64,000 nt of DNA from Saprospiraceae bacterium (GCA_016711125.1 JADJTQ010000002.1:1116001-1180000), one strand, 5' to 3'. Numbered from the stretch's first letter, positions 8,659 through 17,995 are shown. Notes: generated from the letters alone by a model not told the origin. Made by a program: numbers and translations.

Positions 8659-9816
8659 ATGAGAAAGCTTTTGATGGTCTTAGCAATATCCCTGCTCTCC
8701 ACTCATATTATGGGTCAAAATATTGGTATTGCTGAGGATACCCCCGAACGGGCCAAACTTGAAGTGTCGGGTGTATCCGGGCTTGGAAACAATGCCGGAA
8801 TCTTCGGCATTGACAGGGGCATTCCTTTGCAACAGGATTATCCTGCAATAGGCCTTAATCAATATCGTGATAACAGTATATATGGAAGGTATATGAGTGA
8901 TGGTTATGCTGCCGTTTGGAAGCACATACATGATGATCCTACAATGGCACAAGGTTTAAGTTATACCATCTTTCCTCCAGGTACTGCCAATGCAGTCATA
9001 CCCTCCTCCACAAAACTTTGGGACCTAAGTATGAATAACCGGTTTAAAATTCTTTCCACAGGTTCGGGTGGTAGTGCCATTCTTGATGTAGGAAGAGGGA
9101 CAGGTAATGAAGGCACTGCCGTATTTATCGGCACAGAATACAGGTCCCATTTTAATTATTCCACTTCAGAGAATACATATATCCGTGGAGGCAAATCTGC
9201 CAGTCAGCTTATTTTAAACGATATACCCAATGGCAATGTGGTTTTTGGGAATGGCTCCAGCACGGTTGGTATCAACACAAATTATTATGTGCCTCCTACT
9301 ACGCTGGAAGTGCGTCAAAGCAACGGTGGGATGGAGCTTACCAATACATCATATACCGACTTGCCGATGGAATGGCGTGTAGCTAATGGTTCTCCTGCTA
9401 ACTTTTATCTCTATTATGCCAATAGCATTCGTACCTATTTTTCGTATACCGACGGTGCCCTACACCCGATTTCTGATGCCCGTGTCAAAACGAATGTGAA
9501 AACTTTAACTCCCGTGCTCGATAAGCTCATGCAGTTGCGGCCGGTAACTTATATGATGAAAGATGCCGTTGAGGGACAAGGTCGTAGTATCGGTTTTTTG
9601 GCGCAGCAGGTTCAAACATTATTTCCCATACTCGTGGCAGATCACATGGATGACAAAAATGATATGCTTGGTTTAAACTATAGTGGTTTTAGTGTACTGG
9701 CCATTAAGGGGATCCAGGAAGAACAGGTGCAATTGGATGATCTTGAAAAGGAGTTGATCGATCTTGATCAGCGGTTGAAAAGTGTTGAACAGCAGTTATC
9801 CTCACGTAAAAATTAA
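8659..9816 (+). CDS. Secreted protein with peptidase S74 chaperone domain (paralogue 2)
   Basis: 385 residues with signal peptide MRKLLMVLAISLLSTHIMGQ. The body shares with its neighbours the blocks GNNAGIFG, IPLQQDYPAIGLNQYRDN and the SHFNYSTSENTYIRGGK segment. The C-terminal S74 domain starts HPISDARVKTNV, then LMQLRPVTYMM, IGFLAQQVQTLFP and a coiled-coil tail (LDDLEKELIDLDQRLKSVEQQL). The Ser-Asp-x-Arg-x-Lys core is intact. It probably forms a trimeric, self-processing surface fibre. Divergence is greatest in the middle of the protein, which would be the exposed part, while the N-terminal block and chaperone are conserved. Confidence 0.82.
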   Translation: MRKLLMVLAISLLSTHIMGQNIGIAEDTPERAKLEVSGVSGLGNNAGIFGIDRGIPLQQDYPAIGLNQYRDNSIYGRYMSDGYAAVWKHIHDDPTMAQGLSYTIFPPGTANAVIPSSTKLWDLSMNNRFKILSTGSGGSAILDVGRGTGNEGTAVFIGTEYRSHFNYSTSENTYIRGGKSASQLILNDIPNGNVVFGNGSSTVGINTNYYVPPTTLEVRQSNGGMELTNTSYTDLPMEWRVANGSPANFYLYYANSIRTYFSYTDGALHPISDARVKTNVKTLTPVLDKLMQLRPVTYMMKDAVEGQGRSIGFLAQQVQTLFPILVADHMDDKNDMLGLNYSGFSVLAIKGIQEEQVQLDDLEKELIDLDQRLKSVEQQLSSRKN

Positions 9817-9827
9817 AATAGTATGTC

Positions 9828-10997
9828 ATGAAAATGATTTCAATCTTTATATTCATAGCCATCGGGTTAATTGCCAATGCACAAAATGTTGACAATGGAA
9901 ACTCGGCTGCTAATGCACAACTGGAAGTAGAAGGCGTGGTGGGGTCAGGAGCTACGGTTGGATTGTTTGGAAGCACTGCCAATGGAGTTTCGTTGCAGCG
10001 CAACTGGCCCACCTTTGGGTTTAACCAATATAGAGACAATATTGCACCTGGAAGCCAGGGAAAATACATCGGCAATGGTTTTGCAGCTATTCAATATTTT
10101 GACTACAACTCCGGCACTTATGCCTTCGATTTGTTTCCCAGCGGGACAGCTAATAGTTTTACGCCTATAGCTACCCGTGGCATTACCATCGCCAACACTG
10201 GAAATACTTCCATACGCACCAACGAAAATGGCGCTACTTTAAACATTGGTCGAGGTGATGGAATTGATGGAACTGCCGTATTTACCGGGCCAAACTACTG
10301 GTCGCATTTCAACTACAATATAGGAGAAGATACCTACATAAGGGCAGGCGTTGCCGGCGGAACTGTTTATGTCAACAAAACAACCAATAGTTCGGCGTTG
10401 ATGGGTACAACTTCTACCCACCTGGGTATCAACAGCCCCAACCCTTTTTATACGATCGAGGTTTACCAGCCAAGCGGTCAAAAAGCGTTTGCCCTGGTAG
10501 ATGCAAACAACTACCGCTGGGCGATGGCAGCTAATCATATAAATGTGTTGGATCACGGCCACGGGGTAGCGCTGGATTTTTATTATGACAATGTCGGACG
10601 CGGCAGGTTTCAGTATTTTGACGGTAATTATATTGTGCTAAGCGATGAAAGGGTTAAGAAAGATATCCAGGATTTTGACCCTGTACTGGATAAGTTGAAA
10701 AAACTGAAGCCCGTTCGCTATGAAGTGCTCCGTAACAATCCTAATCACGAACAAACCATCGGTTTGCTAGCTCAGGATGTGCGACCACTCTTCCCTGGGC
10801 TCGTACATCAAATTGTAGATCATAATCGCAGTGCCAAACCCATCAATGATGCTTTGGTGATGGACTATAGCGGTTTTGGTGTGATAGCGATAAAGGCGCT
10901 TCAGGAACAGGAAAAACAGATCCTGGAGTTGCAAAAACAAAAACAGGAATTGCTGGAGAGATTGAAGCAATTGGAAGTAACATTACAAGGGCAATAA
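9828..10997 (+). CDS. Secreted protein with peptidase S74 chaperone domain (paralogue 3)
   Basis: 389 residues with signal peptide MKMISIFIFIAIGLIANAQ. It repeats the family blocks VSLQRNWPTFGFNQYRDN, GRGDGIDGTAVFTGPNYW and SHFNYNIGEDTYIRAG. The S74 domain begins YIVLSDERVKKDIQDF with the Ser-Asp-x-Arg-x-Lys core kept, then IGLLAQDVRPLFP and a Gln/Lys/Leu coiled coil at the end. It follows paralogue 2 by 11 bases. It is closer in wording to paralogue 2 (SHFNY, TYIR) than to paralogue 1, suggesting two successive duplications. Confidence 0.82.
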   Translation: MKMISIFIFIAIGLIANAQNVDNGNSAANAQLEVEGVVGSGATVGLFGSTANGVSLQRNWPTFGFNQYRDNIAPGSQGKYIGNGFAAIQYFDYNSGTYAFDLFPSGTANSFTPIATRGITIANTGNTSIRTNENGATLNIGRGDGIDGTAVFTGPNYWSHFNYNIGEDTYIRAGVAGGTVYVNKTTNSSALMGTTSTHLGINSPNPFYTIEVYQPSGQKAFALVDANNYRWAMAANHINVLDHGHGVALDFYYDNVGRGRFQYFDGNYIVLSDERVKKDIQDFDPVLDKLKKLKPVRYEVLRNNPNHEQTIGLLAQDVRPLFPGLVHQIVDHNRSAKPINDALVMDYSGFGVIAIKALQEQEKQILELQKQKQELLERLKQLEVTLQGQ

Positions 10998-11717
10998 ATG
11001 GCTGATTTTTTCATTCCTTGTCGGGATTCTCCTGCATCTCCGAATCTTTCATAATGAAGTCAAATCCTGATTGGTCTCTTGTTGAACAACACTGGCAAAA
11101 CATTTGCTACAATTTTGCTTTCATTTATTGCAACACCTCGTGGCTTTTATGCCATTCATGGTTTTAGGGGAATAAAGCCGGAGATAAACTATTCATGGAT
11201 AACTGACTGACCTGCCTGGAACGCCTCGGCAGACAAAATATGAACAAAACCAGAAACGGTTAGAACGGCGCATCATGTTATAGTAGGCATTCATTTTTCA
11301 TTAATCAGCGCTTGGTGAGTATTTCAACAGCCTCCTAGGAGTATTTTCTTAGGATTTCACTTACAAGCGACAGAATGTAAATCTGTCCAGGTCTCCGATG
11401 CACCATAGCCGCTCGGCCCTACGCCATAGGCTCCCCGGCAGAGTCTCTCCGCCGTGGAGGCTTGACCTCCGGAGGTCGGCGTAAGGTCACGGGAAACCGC
11501 CACGACAGGTTTTATCAGGCTACAATTTATACGGATCTGTTGGCTATCCACTGACTCGACAAATAACCCTGTTTCAGAATGGCCCCGAAAATGTACATAG
11601 TTATCAGCTTTTAATGTTCTTGTCGCTAAGATGAGAGCAGTTTACCCGATAGAAGTGACCAATAACCTTTTTTGTGTCGCCTAATTGGGTTATTATTATG
11701 GGAATAATTCCAGTTTC
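10998..11717. other. 720-base gap without a recognisable gene
   Basis: No convincing coding region on either strand. The part near 11400-11500 is unusually GC-rich for the neighbourhood and contains a small perfect hairpin GGAGG-CTTGA-CCTCC (near 11456-11470). A minus-strand open frame there shows no family resemblance. Confidence 0.5.
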
Positions 11718-13858
11718 ATGAAACTCACTTACCGTTTTTCTGGTGATTCTCCCCGGTTACCCGCTCAGTTTTTTTAAGCATTTTATTCATTGCTTGCGCT
11801 CCTCGTAATGTGGAGCAGTCGTGGCCAGTGTATAAAGCCGATGCCAGCAGCTCCAGTTACTCGCCCCTCACTCAGATAAACCGGGATAATGTCGATCAAC
11901 TGCAATTGGTATGGCGTTTTGACCCGGAAGATGCTCCTGCCGGGGTACGGTATGGCAAGTACGAATGCAATCCCATCGTGATCGGTGGTGTGATCTATGC
12001 CACTTCTGCTCGTCGGAGAGTTTATGCGGTCGATGCAAGGACCGGCACTAAGATTTGGGGATTTGATCCATTCGATGGAGAGCGGGGTGGTGGAATGTGC
12101 CGGGGAGTGACTTATTGGTCAGGCCAGAATGAAGCTAGAATTTTATTTACTGCCGATCATTTTTTATATGCATTGGATGCTAAAACCGGAGCGATCATCC
12201 AGTCTTTTGGTGCCAATGGCAAGGTAGATCTTAACCAGGATCTGGGAGTAGATCCTGACTCGGTTTGGGTTAAGCCGACCACCCCCGGAATCATTTATAA
12301 AGACATGATTATCCTCGGCTCGGAGGTATCTGAATCATACGATGCTGCACCAGGACATATCCGGGCATACAGTGTCAAAACCGGTGCCATGGCCTGGATA
12401 TTTCATACTATTCCTCAGCCTGGAGAATTTGGTTATGAGACCTGGCCTCCCGATGCCTGGAATTATACCGGAGGCGCCAACAATTGGGCGGGAATGGCGC
12501 TTGATGAAGAGCGGGGCATAGTCTACGCGCCTCTTGGGTCTCCCACGTACGATTTTTATGGAGCGAACCGAAAGGGTGAAAATCTATTTGGCAATAGCCT
12601 CGTAGCTCTTGATGCGGGCACCGGCAAATTAGTTTGGCATTTTCAAACGGTGCATCATGATCTCTGGGATTATGACCTTCCGGCGCCACCCAATTTGGTG
12701 ACGGTAGAAAAAGACGGAAAGAAAATCGATGCGGTAGCGCTTACCTCCAAAACGGCTTTTCTTTACTTATTTGATCGCCAAACCGGAGAACCGATTTATC
12801 CCATTGAAGAGAAAGCCGTTCCACCGGCCACTATCGAAGGGGAAACTGCTTGGCCAACCCAGCCATTTCCAAGTCACCCGGCACCGTTTTCGCGGCAAGG
12901 GCTCAGCGAGGACTTGCTTACCGACGTATCAACCGAAGCCAGAGATAGTGTGCTAAAGCGCTTTAAAAAAATGCGATCCGATGGTTTGTTTGCCCCTGCT
13001 GATCCTCAGGGTACGGTTATGCTGCCGGGCACCCGGGGGGGTGCAGAATGGGGTGGATCTGCCTATGATCCAAATTCTGGTTTGTTGTTTATCAATGGCA
13101 ACGAATCACCGGAGATCATCACCTTGCATCAGGCTGGTTTAGAGCCCAAGGGTCGATTTACATTCAACCAGTTTGGCAATCGATATTATAAAACATATTG
13201 TGTTACCTGCCATGGAGAAAACCTGGAAGGAGATATTTCGAGCCCTTCTTTACAAGATCTCGGAGCCCGACTGGCAAAAGCAGAGACCCTGGATAAAATT
13301 AAAAAGGGAGCCGGCCGCATGCCTGGATTTAACTTGATGACCGAAAATGAAGAAAAGGCCATCATGGCTTTTTTATTTGATGAAGGAAAAGAGGAGATCG
13401 TGCCCAGGTCGGTAGATCCCAAAACCAGTCAGGGTTACCAGAATGTAACCGCGTATAGTTATTTTCTCGATCATGAGGGGTATCCGGCCATTAAACAGCC
13501 GTGGGGTACTTTGAATGCCTATAATTGCCTGACCGGCAATTACGAATGGCAAGTGCCTTTAGGCAATTATCCTGAAAAGCAAAAAGTGGCCGATATTCAT
13601 ACCGGAGCAGAAAATTGGGGAGGCCCAATTGTGACCGCCGGAGGCTTGGTTTTTATTGCAGCCACAAAAGATGAAAAATTCCGTGCCTTTGACAAATCTA
13701 GTGGCAAAATGCTTTGGGAAACCGATTTGCCTGGTGGTGGTTATGCTACTCCTACCACCTATATGGTAAAGGGCCGTCAATATTTAATCATAGCCGTCAC
13801 CGGTACCAATGAAAATCCGACGGGGACGATTGCGGCTTTTGCCTTGCCCAAAGGATAA
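11718..13858 (+). CDS. PQQ-dependent dehydrogenase with haem c domain, lipoprotein (5' frameshift)
   Basis: Quinoprotein dehydrogenase of the membrane glucose/quinate type, with eight-bladed propeller repeats such as VYAVDARTGTKIWGFDP, LYALDAKTGAIIQSFG and LVALDAGTGKLVWHFQ. A cytochrome c domain is inserted near residues 450-530 of the main frame, with the haem motif CVTCHG and the methionine ligand probably in GRMPGF. The clean frame starts at a GTG at 11810, but upstream in that frame is a hydrophobic segment ending LSILFIACAPRN, a lipobox. ATG 11718 reaches this segment if one T is added to the seven-T run at 11769-11775. I infer a lipoprotein signal peptide broken by a one-base deletion. 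Likely an exported alcohol or sugar oxidase feeding electrons to the chain; substrate unknown. Confidence 0.82.
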
Positions 13859-14088
13859 AACTCGTGGTTAGTTCTTTCTGATTTGAGAGCCTCGATAAAG
13901 TATTAACACTGTTGGAATATTGAAATAATCGGCCTATTTTGTTGGTTCTACCTCCGCAATTGTTCTTCGTCACGGATGAATTGAAGGAAGAGGATACAGA
14001 AGTGCTGTAAACATGCCAATGCTGTGTTTGGTGGCAAGAAAGGTGGGGATATAGATAAGTTGTGGGCAAGCGTAAAGATTAAAATATC

Positions 14089-14426
14089 ATGAACTCTGAA
14101 AGAAATCTCACAAAACAGGAATTAGAAAGAATTGAAAAACATGTTCAATATTTAACCATGAATACAATGACGTGGGAAAATAGAGAAGAGTGCTACGAGG
14201 AATATGGTTATGTCCTGAGTATGCTCGAGATACGAGTTTCGACTCTAGTAACCTATATCATACATTTACAAAGGAAATTGAATTTGGCAGAGCAGCTGAA
14301 ACAAAAGAGGAATTTATGAAACCATATATCCAGAGCTATTTGCCCGTAGTCGAAGGTGAAATGCTGGATGTAAAAGATTTTATTAGCAGCCAAAGAGCTC
14401 TGGCAAAGAATCATCCTACAATCTAG
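14089..14426 (+). CDS. Hypothetical small protein, probably one gene split by a frameshift
   Basis: Frame 1 (14089-14319) starts MNSERNLTKQELERIEK and has the acidic segment ENREECYEEYGYVLSM. A second frame (from 14190) continues to 14426 with FTKEIEFGRAAETKEEF and ends RALAKNHPTI. Joining them near 14220 with one added base gives a protein of about 112 residues. The direction of the shift (one missing base) is the same as in most other broken genes of the window. No family recognised. It ends 25 bases before the HEPN/AbiU2 gene on the same strand, so it may be its partner or antitoxin, but no nucleotidyltransferase motif is visible. Confidence 0.45.
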
Positions 14427-14451
14427 CAATAAAACCTTTGATACTATAGAA

Positions 14452-15168
14452 ATGAGTAGCGATCGTACATCAGAAGAAATTGTGGCCAATTATAGGTCGA
14501 TCATGGGTGAAGAACTAGGAACTGTTTTTCATAAATTAAAGAATGAGATCGTCTTCCTCCATCAACAATGGAATACATATACGGATCTATATGGTACGGA
14601 AGATTCTAGGATAGACATTCTGAACAGAGGAGCATCTTCCTTTTTCTTTATTGTGCAGAAGGGCCTTTTTGAGAATATTATTATGTCGCTTGCCCGTTTG
14701 ACAGATCCACCTACAATTGGAAAATTTAAGAATTTTACACTTAGAGCACTTCCTTATTTGATCAGAGATGAAAGCTTAAAGAAAGAGATTGAATTGGGTT
14801 TAGAAATGATAGTTCACAAAGCTGTCGAATTTGCAAGGGAATGGAGAAGTAAAGTATATGCTCACAGAGACTATGAAATTAAGCTAGGCAGAGTGACACT
14901 TGAAGAAAATGCTTCAAAGCAAAATATTGAATTTGCTCTAAAAGCAATTAGGGATCTAATGGACAAGGTAACCCTCCATTATGAAAACAGCCGAACTGTT
15001 TATCAAGGCGATGCATATAGTGGTGGTAGCAACGCTCTTCTTTTTGTCATCCAAGATGGCCTAAATTGTCGTGAATATATGAGAAAGAAAGAGTATGCAG
15101 GTGAAGAAATTGATAACCTATTGAAGACCAATCACATAACTCACGTCAGAAGGGAGCTTGACTTATAA
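14452..15168 (+). CDS. HEPN/AbiU2-like protein
   Basis: 238 residues, helical. The stretch AREWRSKVYAHRDYE contains Arg132-x5-His138, matching the Rx4-6H motif of HEPN ribonucleases. The WR.K.YAHRD context is that of the AbiU2 subgroup found in abortive infection and toxin systems. The segment FENIIMSLARLTDPP fits the first helices of that fold. Known HEPN proteins cut RNA, often as phage-defence effectors or toxins. Activity here is inferred from the motif only. A small gene lies directly upstream, and an attC-like hairpin follows 18 bases downstream. Confidence 0.7.
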   Translation: MSSDRTSEEIVANYRSIMGEELGTVFHKLKNEIVFLHQQWNTYTDLYGTEDSRIDILNRGASSFFFIVQKGLFENIIMSLARLTDPPTIGKFKNFTLRALPYLIRDESLKKEIELGLEMIVHKAVEFAREWRSKVYAHRDYEIKLGRVTLEENASKQNIEFALKAIRDLMDKVTLHYENSRTVYQGDAYSGGSNALLFVIQDGLNCREYMRKKEYAGEEIDNLLKTNHITHVRRELDL

Positions 15169-15185
15169 GGAAATGTTGTCAGCCA

Positions 15186-15252
15186 GCCCATAACAACGCA
15201 TATCAGATCAGACTCCCTTGGTCGTCCGCTCGAGATGCTGGGACGTTGGCTA
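15186..15252 (+). repeat. attC-like imperfect palindrome, site 1
   Basis: The site is bounded by CCCATAACAACG (15188-15198 core) and GGACGTTGGCTAC (CGTTGGC at 15244-15250). The ends ACAACG and CGTTGG are imperfect inverted complements. It lies between the AbiU2-like gene and a hydrolase. No integron integrase is present in the window, so the label is by resemblance. Confidence 0.4.
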
Positions 15253-15268
15253 CAATCAAATAAAAAAA

Positions 15269-16158
15269 ATGAAAAATATTTTTCTACTTCTTTCGATTCT
15301 ATTATCAATCAATTCTTTTAGTCAAACTGAATATTTTATAACAAGCCCTGACCAAACTAAACTTCATGTTCGGGAATTTGGTAGTGGCGAACCATTAATC
15401 CTTCTTGCTGGAGGTCCTGGGTTGAATGCCGACTATTTAGAAGCTATTTGGGAAAATTTATCATCCGATTACCGATGTATTGTTTTAGATCAACGTGGGA
15501 CTGGAAAATCCATTCTTCCGAAGGTGGATTCCGTTTCATGACAATGGAAAATTATGTAAGTGATTTAGAAGCATTGCGTAGCCATTTAAAATTGGAACAA
15601 ATTACATTGATTGGCCATTCTTGGGGCGGGATGTTAGCAATGGAATATGTATCTAAAAATCATAAGAATGTAAAAAACCTAATTCTATTAAATCCTGGAG
15701 GACCGACCAGCAATTTCTTTTCTTATTTTTCTGACAATATTCAAATGAGACTTCATGCCGAAGATACTAGGGAAGCAAAGGTATTAGATAGCTTAGGAAA
15801 ATCAGATTTAAGAGCTATTTTCCCGGGATATTTTTTTGATAGAGATAGAGCCCTGGCTTTAAAAGAGATTTGGGATTTTGATTCTATATTCGGTCAACCT
15901 GGAGTACTGGGTAATACTTTTTCTGACTTTATTTCAGCTCAAAAAGACAGGGTTAGTCATTTGAAAAAATATACTGGAGTAGTTCATATTATTCAAGGCA
16001 GACAAGATCCAATCGGTGAATCTACTGTTTATGAGATAATAGAATTGCTACCCCAATCTCAAGTTACTTTTATTGAAAAATGTGGACATTTCCCTTGGTT
16101 GGAAAATGAAGATCAAGTTGCAGAGTTTTACAGGGTTCTTCATAGCGCTTTGAATTAA
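15269..16158 (+). CDS. Secreted alpha/beta hydrolase (proline iminopeptidase-like), frameshifted
   Basis: Signal peptide MKNIFLLLSILLSINSFSQ from ATG 15269. The first frame carries ILLAGGPGLNADY (oxyanion-hole region) and VLDQRGTGKS. The second frame resumes MENYVSDLEALRSHLK, then the nucleophile elbow GHSWGG, an Asp in QGRQDPIGE, and catalytic His in KCGHFPWLENE. The switch near 15535-15541 needs one added base, for example turning TTTCATGAC into TTTCAATGAC. All catalytic parts are then in one frame and the reconstructed length, about 296 residues, is normal. Members hydrolyse peptides or esters; the substrate is unknown. The intact catalytic residues suggest an assembly error more than decay. 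Confidence 0.82.
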
Positions 16159-16202
16159 TCTTTTAAACTCTTTTAATAGAAACAAGTAGATTCAAAGACT
16201 GT

Positions 16203-16255
16203 AGCTAACAAAAAATAGACGCCATTAAAACGGGCGTTTATTGAGACCGTTGGCT
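16203..16255 (+). repeat. attC-like bipartite hairpin, site 2
   Basis: AGCTAAC (16203-16209) pairs with GTTGGCT (16249-16255) with one G-T wobble. Inside it ATAGACGCC (16215-16223) pairs with GGGCGTTTAT (16232-16241) around an 8-base loop. Two paired boxes separated by unpaired bulges is the architecture of integron attC recombination sites. It lies between the hydrolase and the DoxX genes. Confidence 0.5.
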
Positions 16256-16381
16256 TCAGTTATATGAAACGACACTTTATAGAAGTTATTAAAAAGGAAG
16301 ACTGTAATCCTATTTAAAACGGGGCGATTTCCGAAAAGCCATATGAGTAGGAAAAACTAATAAAAATCAATAAATAAACAA

Positions 16382-16717
16382 ATGGAAAATTTAATAAATT
16401 TAGCACAAATTATTGTTGCAATATCTGTTGTATATGTTTGGACTTTTAGGTTTCATAATGTCTTAAAGGAATTCGAACAATTTGGATTAAGTGATTTAAC
16501 CCGAAATATAGTAGGGGCAACAAAAATATCTTTAGCTACATTGCTGGTTGTGGGTATTTGGTACTCCTCATTAGTTCTTATTCCATCTATTCTTATGGGT
16601 TTATTAATGATAGGCGCTCAATATTTTCATTTCAAAATAGGCAATCCATTTATTAAACACTTACCATCTCTAATTCTTTTGGCCCTAAGTGCTTTTATCG
16701 CATATTCATCAATTTAA
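16382..16717 (+). CDS. DoxX-like small membrane protein
   Basis: 111 residues, about four hydrophobic helices. The N-terminus (VYVWTFRFHNVLKEFEQFG) and the phrase GLLMIGAQYFHFKIGNPF match the DoxX-like layout in which a polar loop ends in F.KFGL or FEQFGL. Function of this group is unresolved; relatives are linked to quinone or thiol redox functions. It is followed after 26 bases by a second DoxX-like gene. Confidence 0.7.
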   Translation: MENLINLAQIIVAISVVYVWTFRFHNVLKEFEQFGLSDLTRNIVGATKISLATLLVVGIWYSSLVLIPSILMGLLMIGAQYFHFKIGNPFIKHLPSLILLALSAFIAYSSI

Positions 16718-16743
16718 TAAACAAGCATGTATGTAGTTACAAT

Positions 16744-17086
16744 ATGTACTTTAATGTCAAGTTTGTCTTTTTTTTTGCTTATGCTTTTACCTATTTTAAT
16801 GCACCGCATATGAAAAACGAATTTAAGCGGTTTGGGCTGGAAAAAATGGGATTAACAACCATTTTATTAGAAATTTCGGGAGCTTTGGGTTTATTAGTAG
16901 GACTTAAATATTATTTTATTCTAATGATTTCATCTCTCTGTCTTGCTTTACTCATGTTCGCTGGCCTCATGGTAAGAATAAAGATTGAAAGATAGCATTT
17001 GGATTTCTTTCCCGGCTTTCTTTTTATATGGTTTTAAATGCATATATATGTTGGATATCAATATATTTACAGATATAAATAATTGA
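16744..17086 (+). CDS. DoxX-like small membrane protein (C-terminal frameshift)
   Basis: The main frame gives hydrophobic helices with the hallmark HMKNEFKRFGLEKMG and stops at 16995 right after MVRIKIER. Removing one G at 16987 lets translation continue as RIKIKDSIWISFPAFFLYG and end at the TGA at 17084-17086. That matches the usual RIKxKDS...PAFF...LY ending of DoxX-like proteins. Reconstructed length is about 113 residues. It is a paralogue of the preceding gene. The start is uncertain because the region is A/T-rich. Confidence 0.65.
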
Positions 17087-17159
17087 AATATAAGATATAG
17101 ACTCTGAGAATATTTAAAAATAGAAATTAATTTGTTTGAATGAAAATGTAAAAAAACAG

Positions 17160-17214
17160 AGCTAACAACGTATATAAAAAATAGCGGTTTCAGTGCTTAA
17201 ATTAGACCGTTCGA
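17160..17214 (+). repeat. attC-like site 3
   Basis: Begins AGCTAACAACGTATATAA (AGCTAAC at 17160-17166) and ends TTAGACCGTT near 17206-17214. The GACCGTT end is also found at site 2 (16244-16251) and in the half site at 17931-17937. The left end AGCTAAC is identical to that of site 2. The central part pairs poorly. Confidence 0.35.
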
Positions 17215-17506
17215 GTCAATCCTCCCTTCGGTGGTGGTGACTCAAACGTGTCGGGGATAAACCCCTTATTCGTGCTCATCACCTCCGGTCAGACAACCAG
17301 AAACAAGGGATATGACGAAATTCGAAAAATCTCTGGAGCGAATCACCGGATTTCCGGGCTTCACGTATCCCTGACATCTACTGAATGAGCAGAAACAGAT
17401 TGGCTGCAACTTGAACAAGAGAATATCCGCACCCGATTGGCTGATGATCTTCAGTTCACTCCTGCCCGTCACATGACTTAGGGCTTCTGTCCACGGCTTC
17501 CGGCAC

Positions 17507-17604
17507 CGGTCTTCCGACATCCCCTGCCTGCCGAAGCCAATGCGAAGAAGGGCGGCTTCCGACACCTTACTTCCAGCTCCCGACTTCGGTCTTCCGACAT
17601 CCCC
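17507..17604 (+). repeat. 18-bp direct repeat pair flanking a GC-rich spacer
   Basis: CGGTCTTCCGACATCCCC occurs exactly at 17507-17524 and 17587-17604. The 62-base spacer holds further fragments of the motif (GGCTTCCGACACC). The second copy touches the start of the M1 peptidase remnant, so it may mark a recombination junction. The wider region 17215-17506 has no recognisable gene; it contains GGATTTCCGGGCTTCACG (17344-17361), related to the repeats near 21.7 and 22.7 kb. Confidence 0.7.
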
Positions 17605-17886
17605 AATGATAAGCCTTTGGTTTTTAAAGATTGGTCAAATCCATCAAAAGATGATCGGAACTTGGTCTACGTCAGAGGTGCTTATGTATTGCATCTCTTA
17701 AGACAAGAGACAGGTGGTGAAGAATTCTGGAAGGCAATTAAATAATATACTGTAAAGCATTTTGGACAATCGGTTGAGACGGTTGACTTTCAACGCGCCA
17801 GAGAGGAGTCAGGTAGAAACCTGGAGACTTTTTTCAATGAATGTATTTGCAAAAGACTAGAGATAGTATTATTGATGAACTCATAA
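17605..17886 (+). pseudogene. Remnant of an M1-family aminopeptidase C-terminus
   Basis: One frame reads KPLVFKDWSNPSKDD, VYVRGAYVLHLLRQETGGEE and FWKAIK, then a TAA, then YTVKHFGQSVETVDFQRARE, ESGRNLETFFNE and a stop at 17884-17886. The pattern GA.VLH.LR...G...FW..I..Y...H.......DF......SG..L..FF..W is the C-terminal part of the M1 catalytic domain. There is no start, no HEXXH region and an internal stop, so this is a dead fragment of about 93 codons. Its left end abuts an 18-bp direct repeat. Confidence 0.8.
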
Positions 17887-17924
17887 CCACAAAGCAAACA
17901 TGCAGATCAGAGCTACGATTCGTA

Positions 17925-17945
17925 CATTTGACCGTTAGCGATCAT
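17925..17945 (+). repeat. attC-like right half site
   Basis: TTTGACCGTTAGCGATC; GTTAGC at 17934-17939 is complementary to GCTAAC at 17161-17166 of site 3. If these were originally one site, the material between them would be an insertion. Low certainty. Confidence 0.3.
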
Positions 17946-17995
17946 TGTAAAATATCAAACGAACTACATAGATATCAAACGGAAAATCGAAATAG

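Noticed and set aside
11357..11551. 64-residue minus-strand open frame in the GC-rich part of the 11 kb gap
   Set aside because: The composition follows the GC-rich DNA, with no recognisable motif and no start context.
17266..17565. 99-residue minus-strand open frame
   Set aside because: It spans the direct repeats and GC-rich spacer and reads as random sequence.
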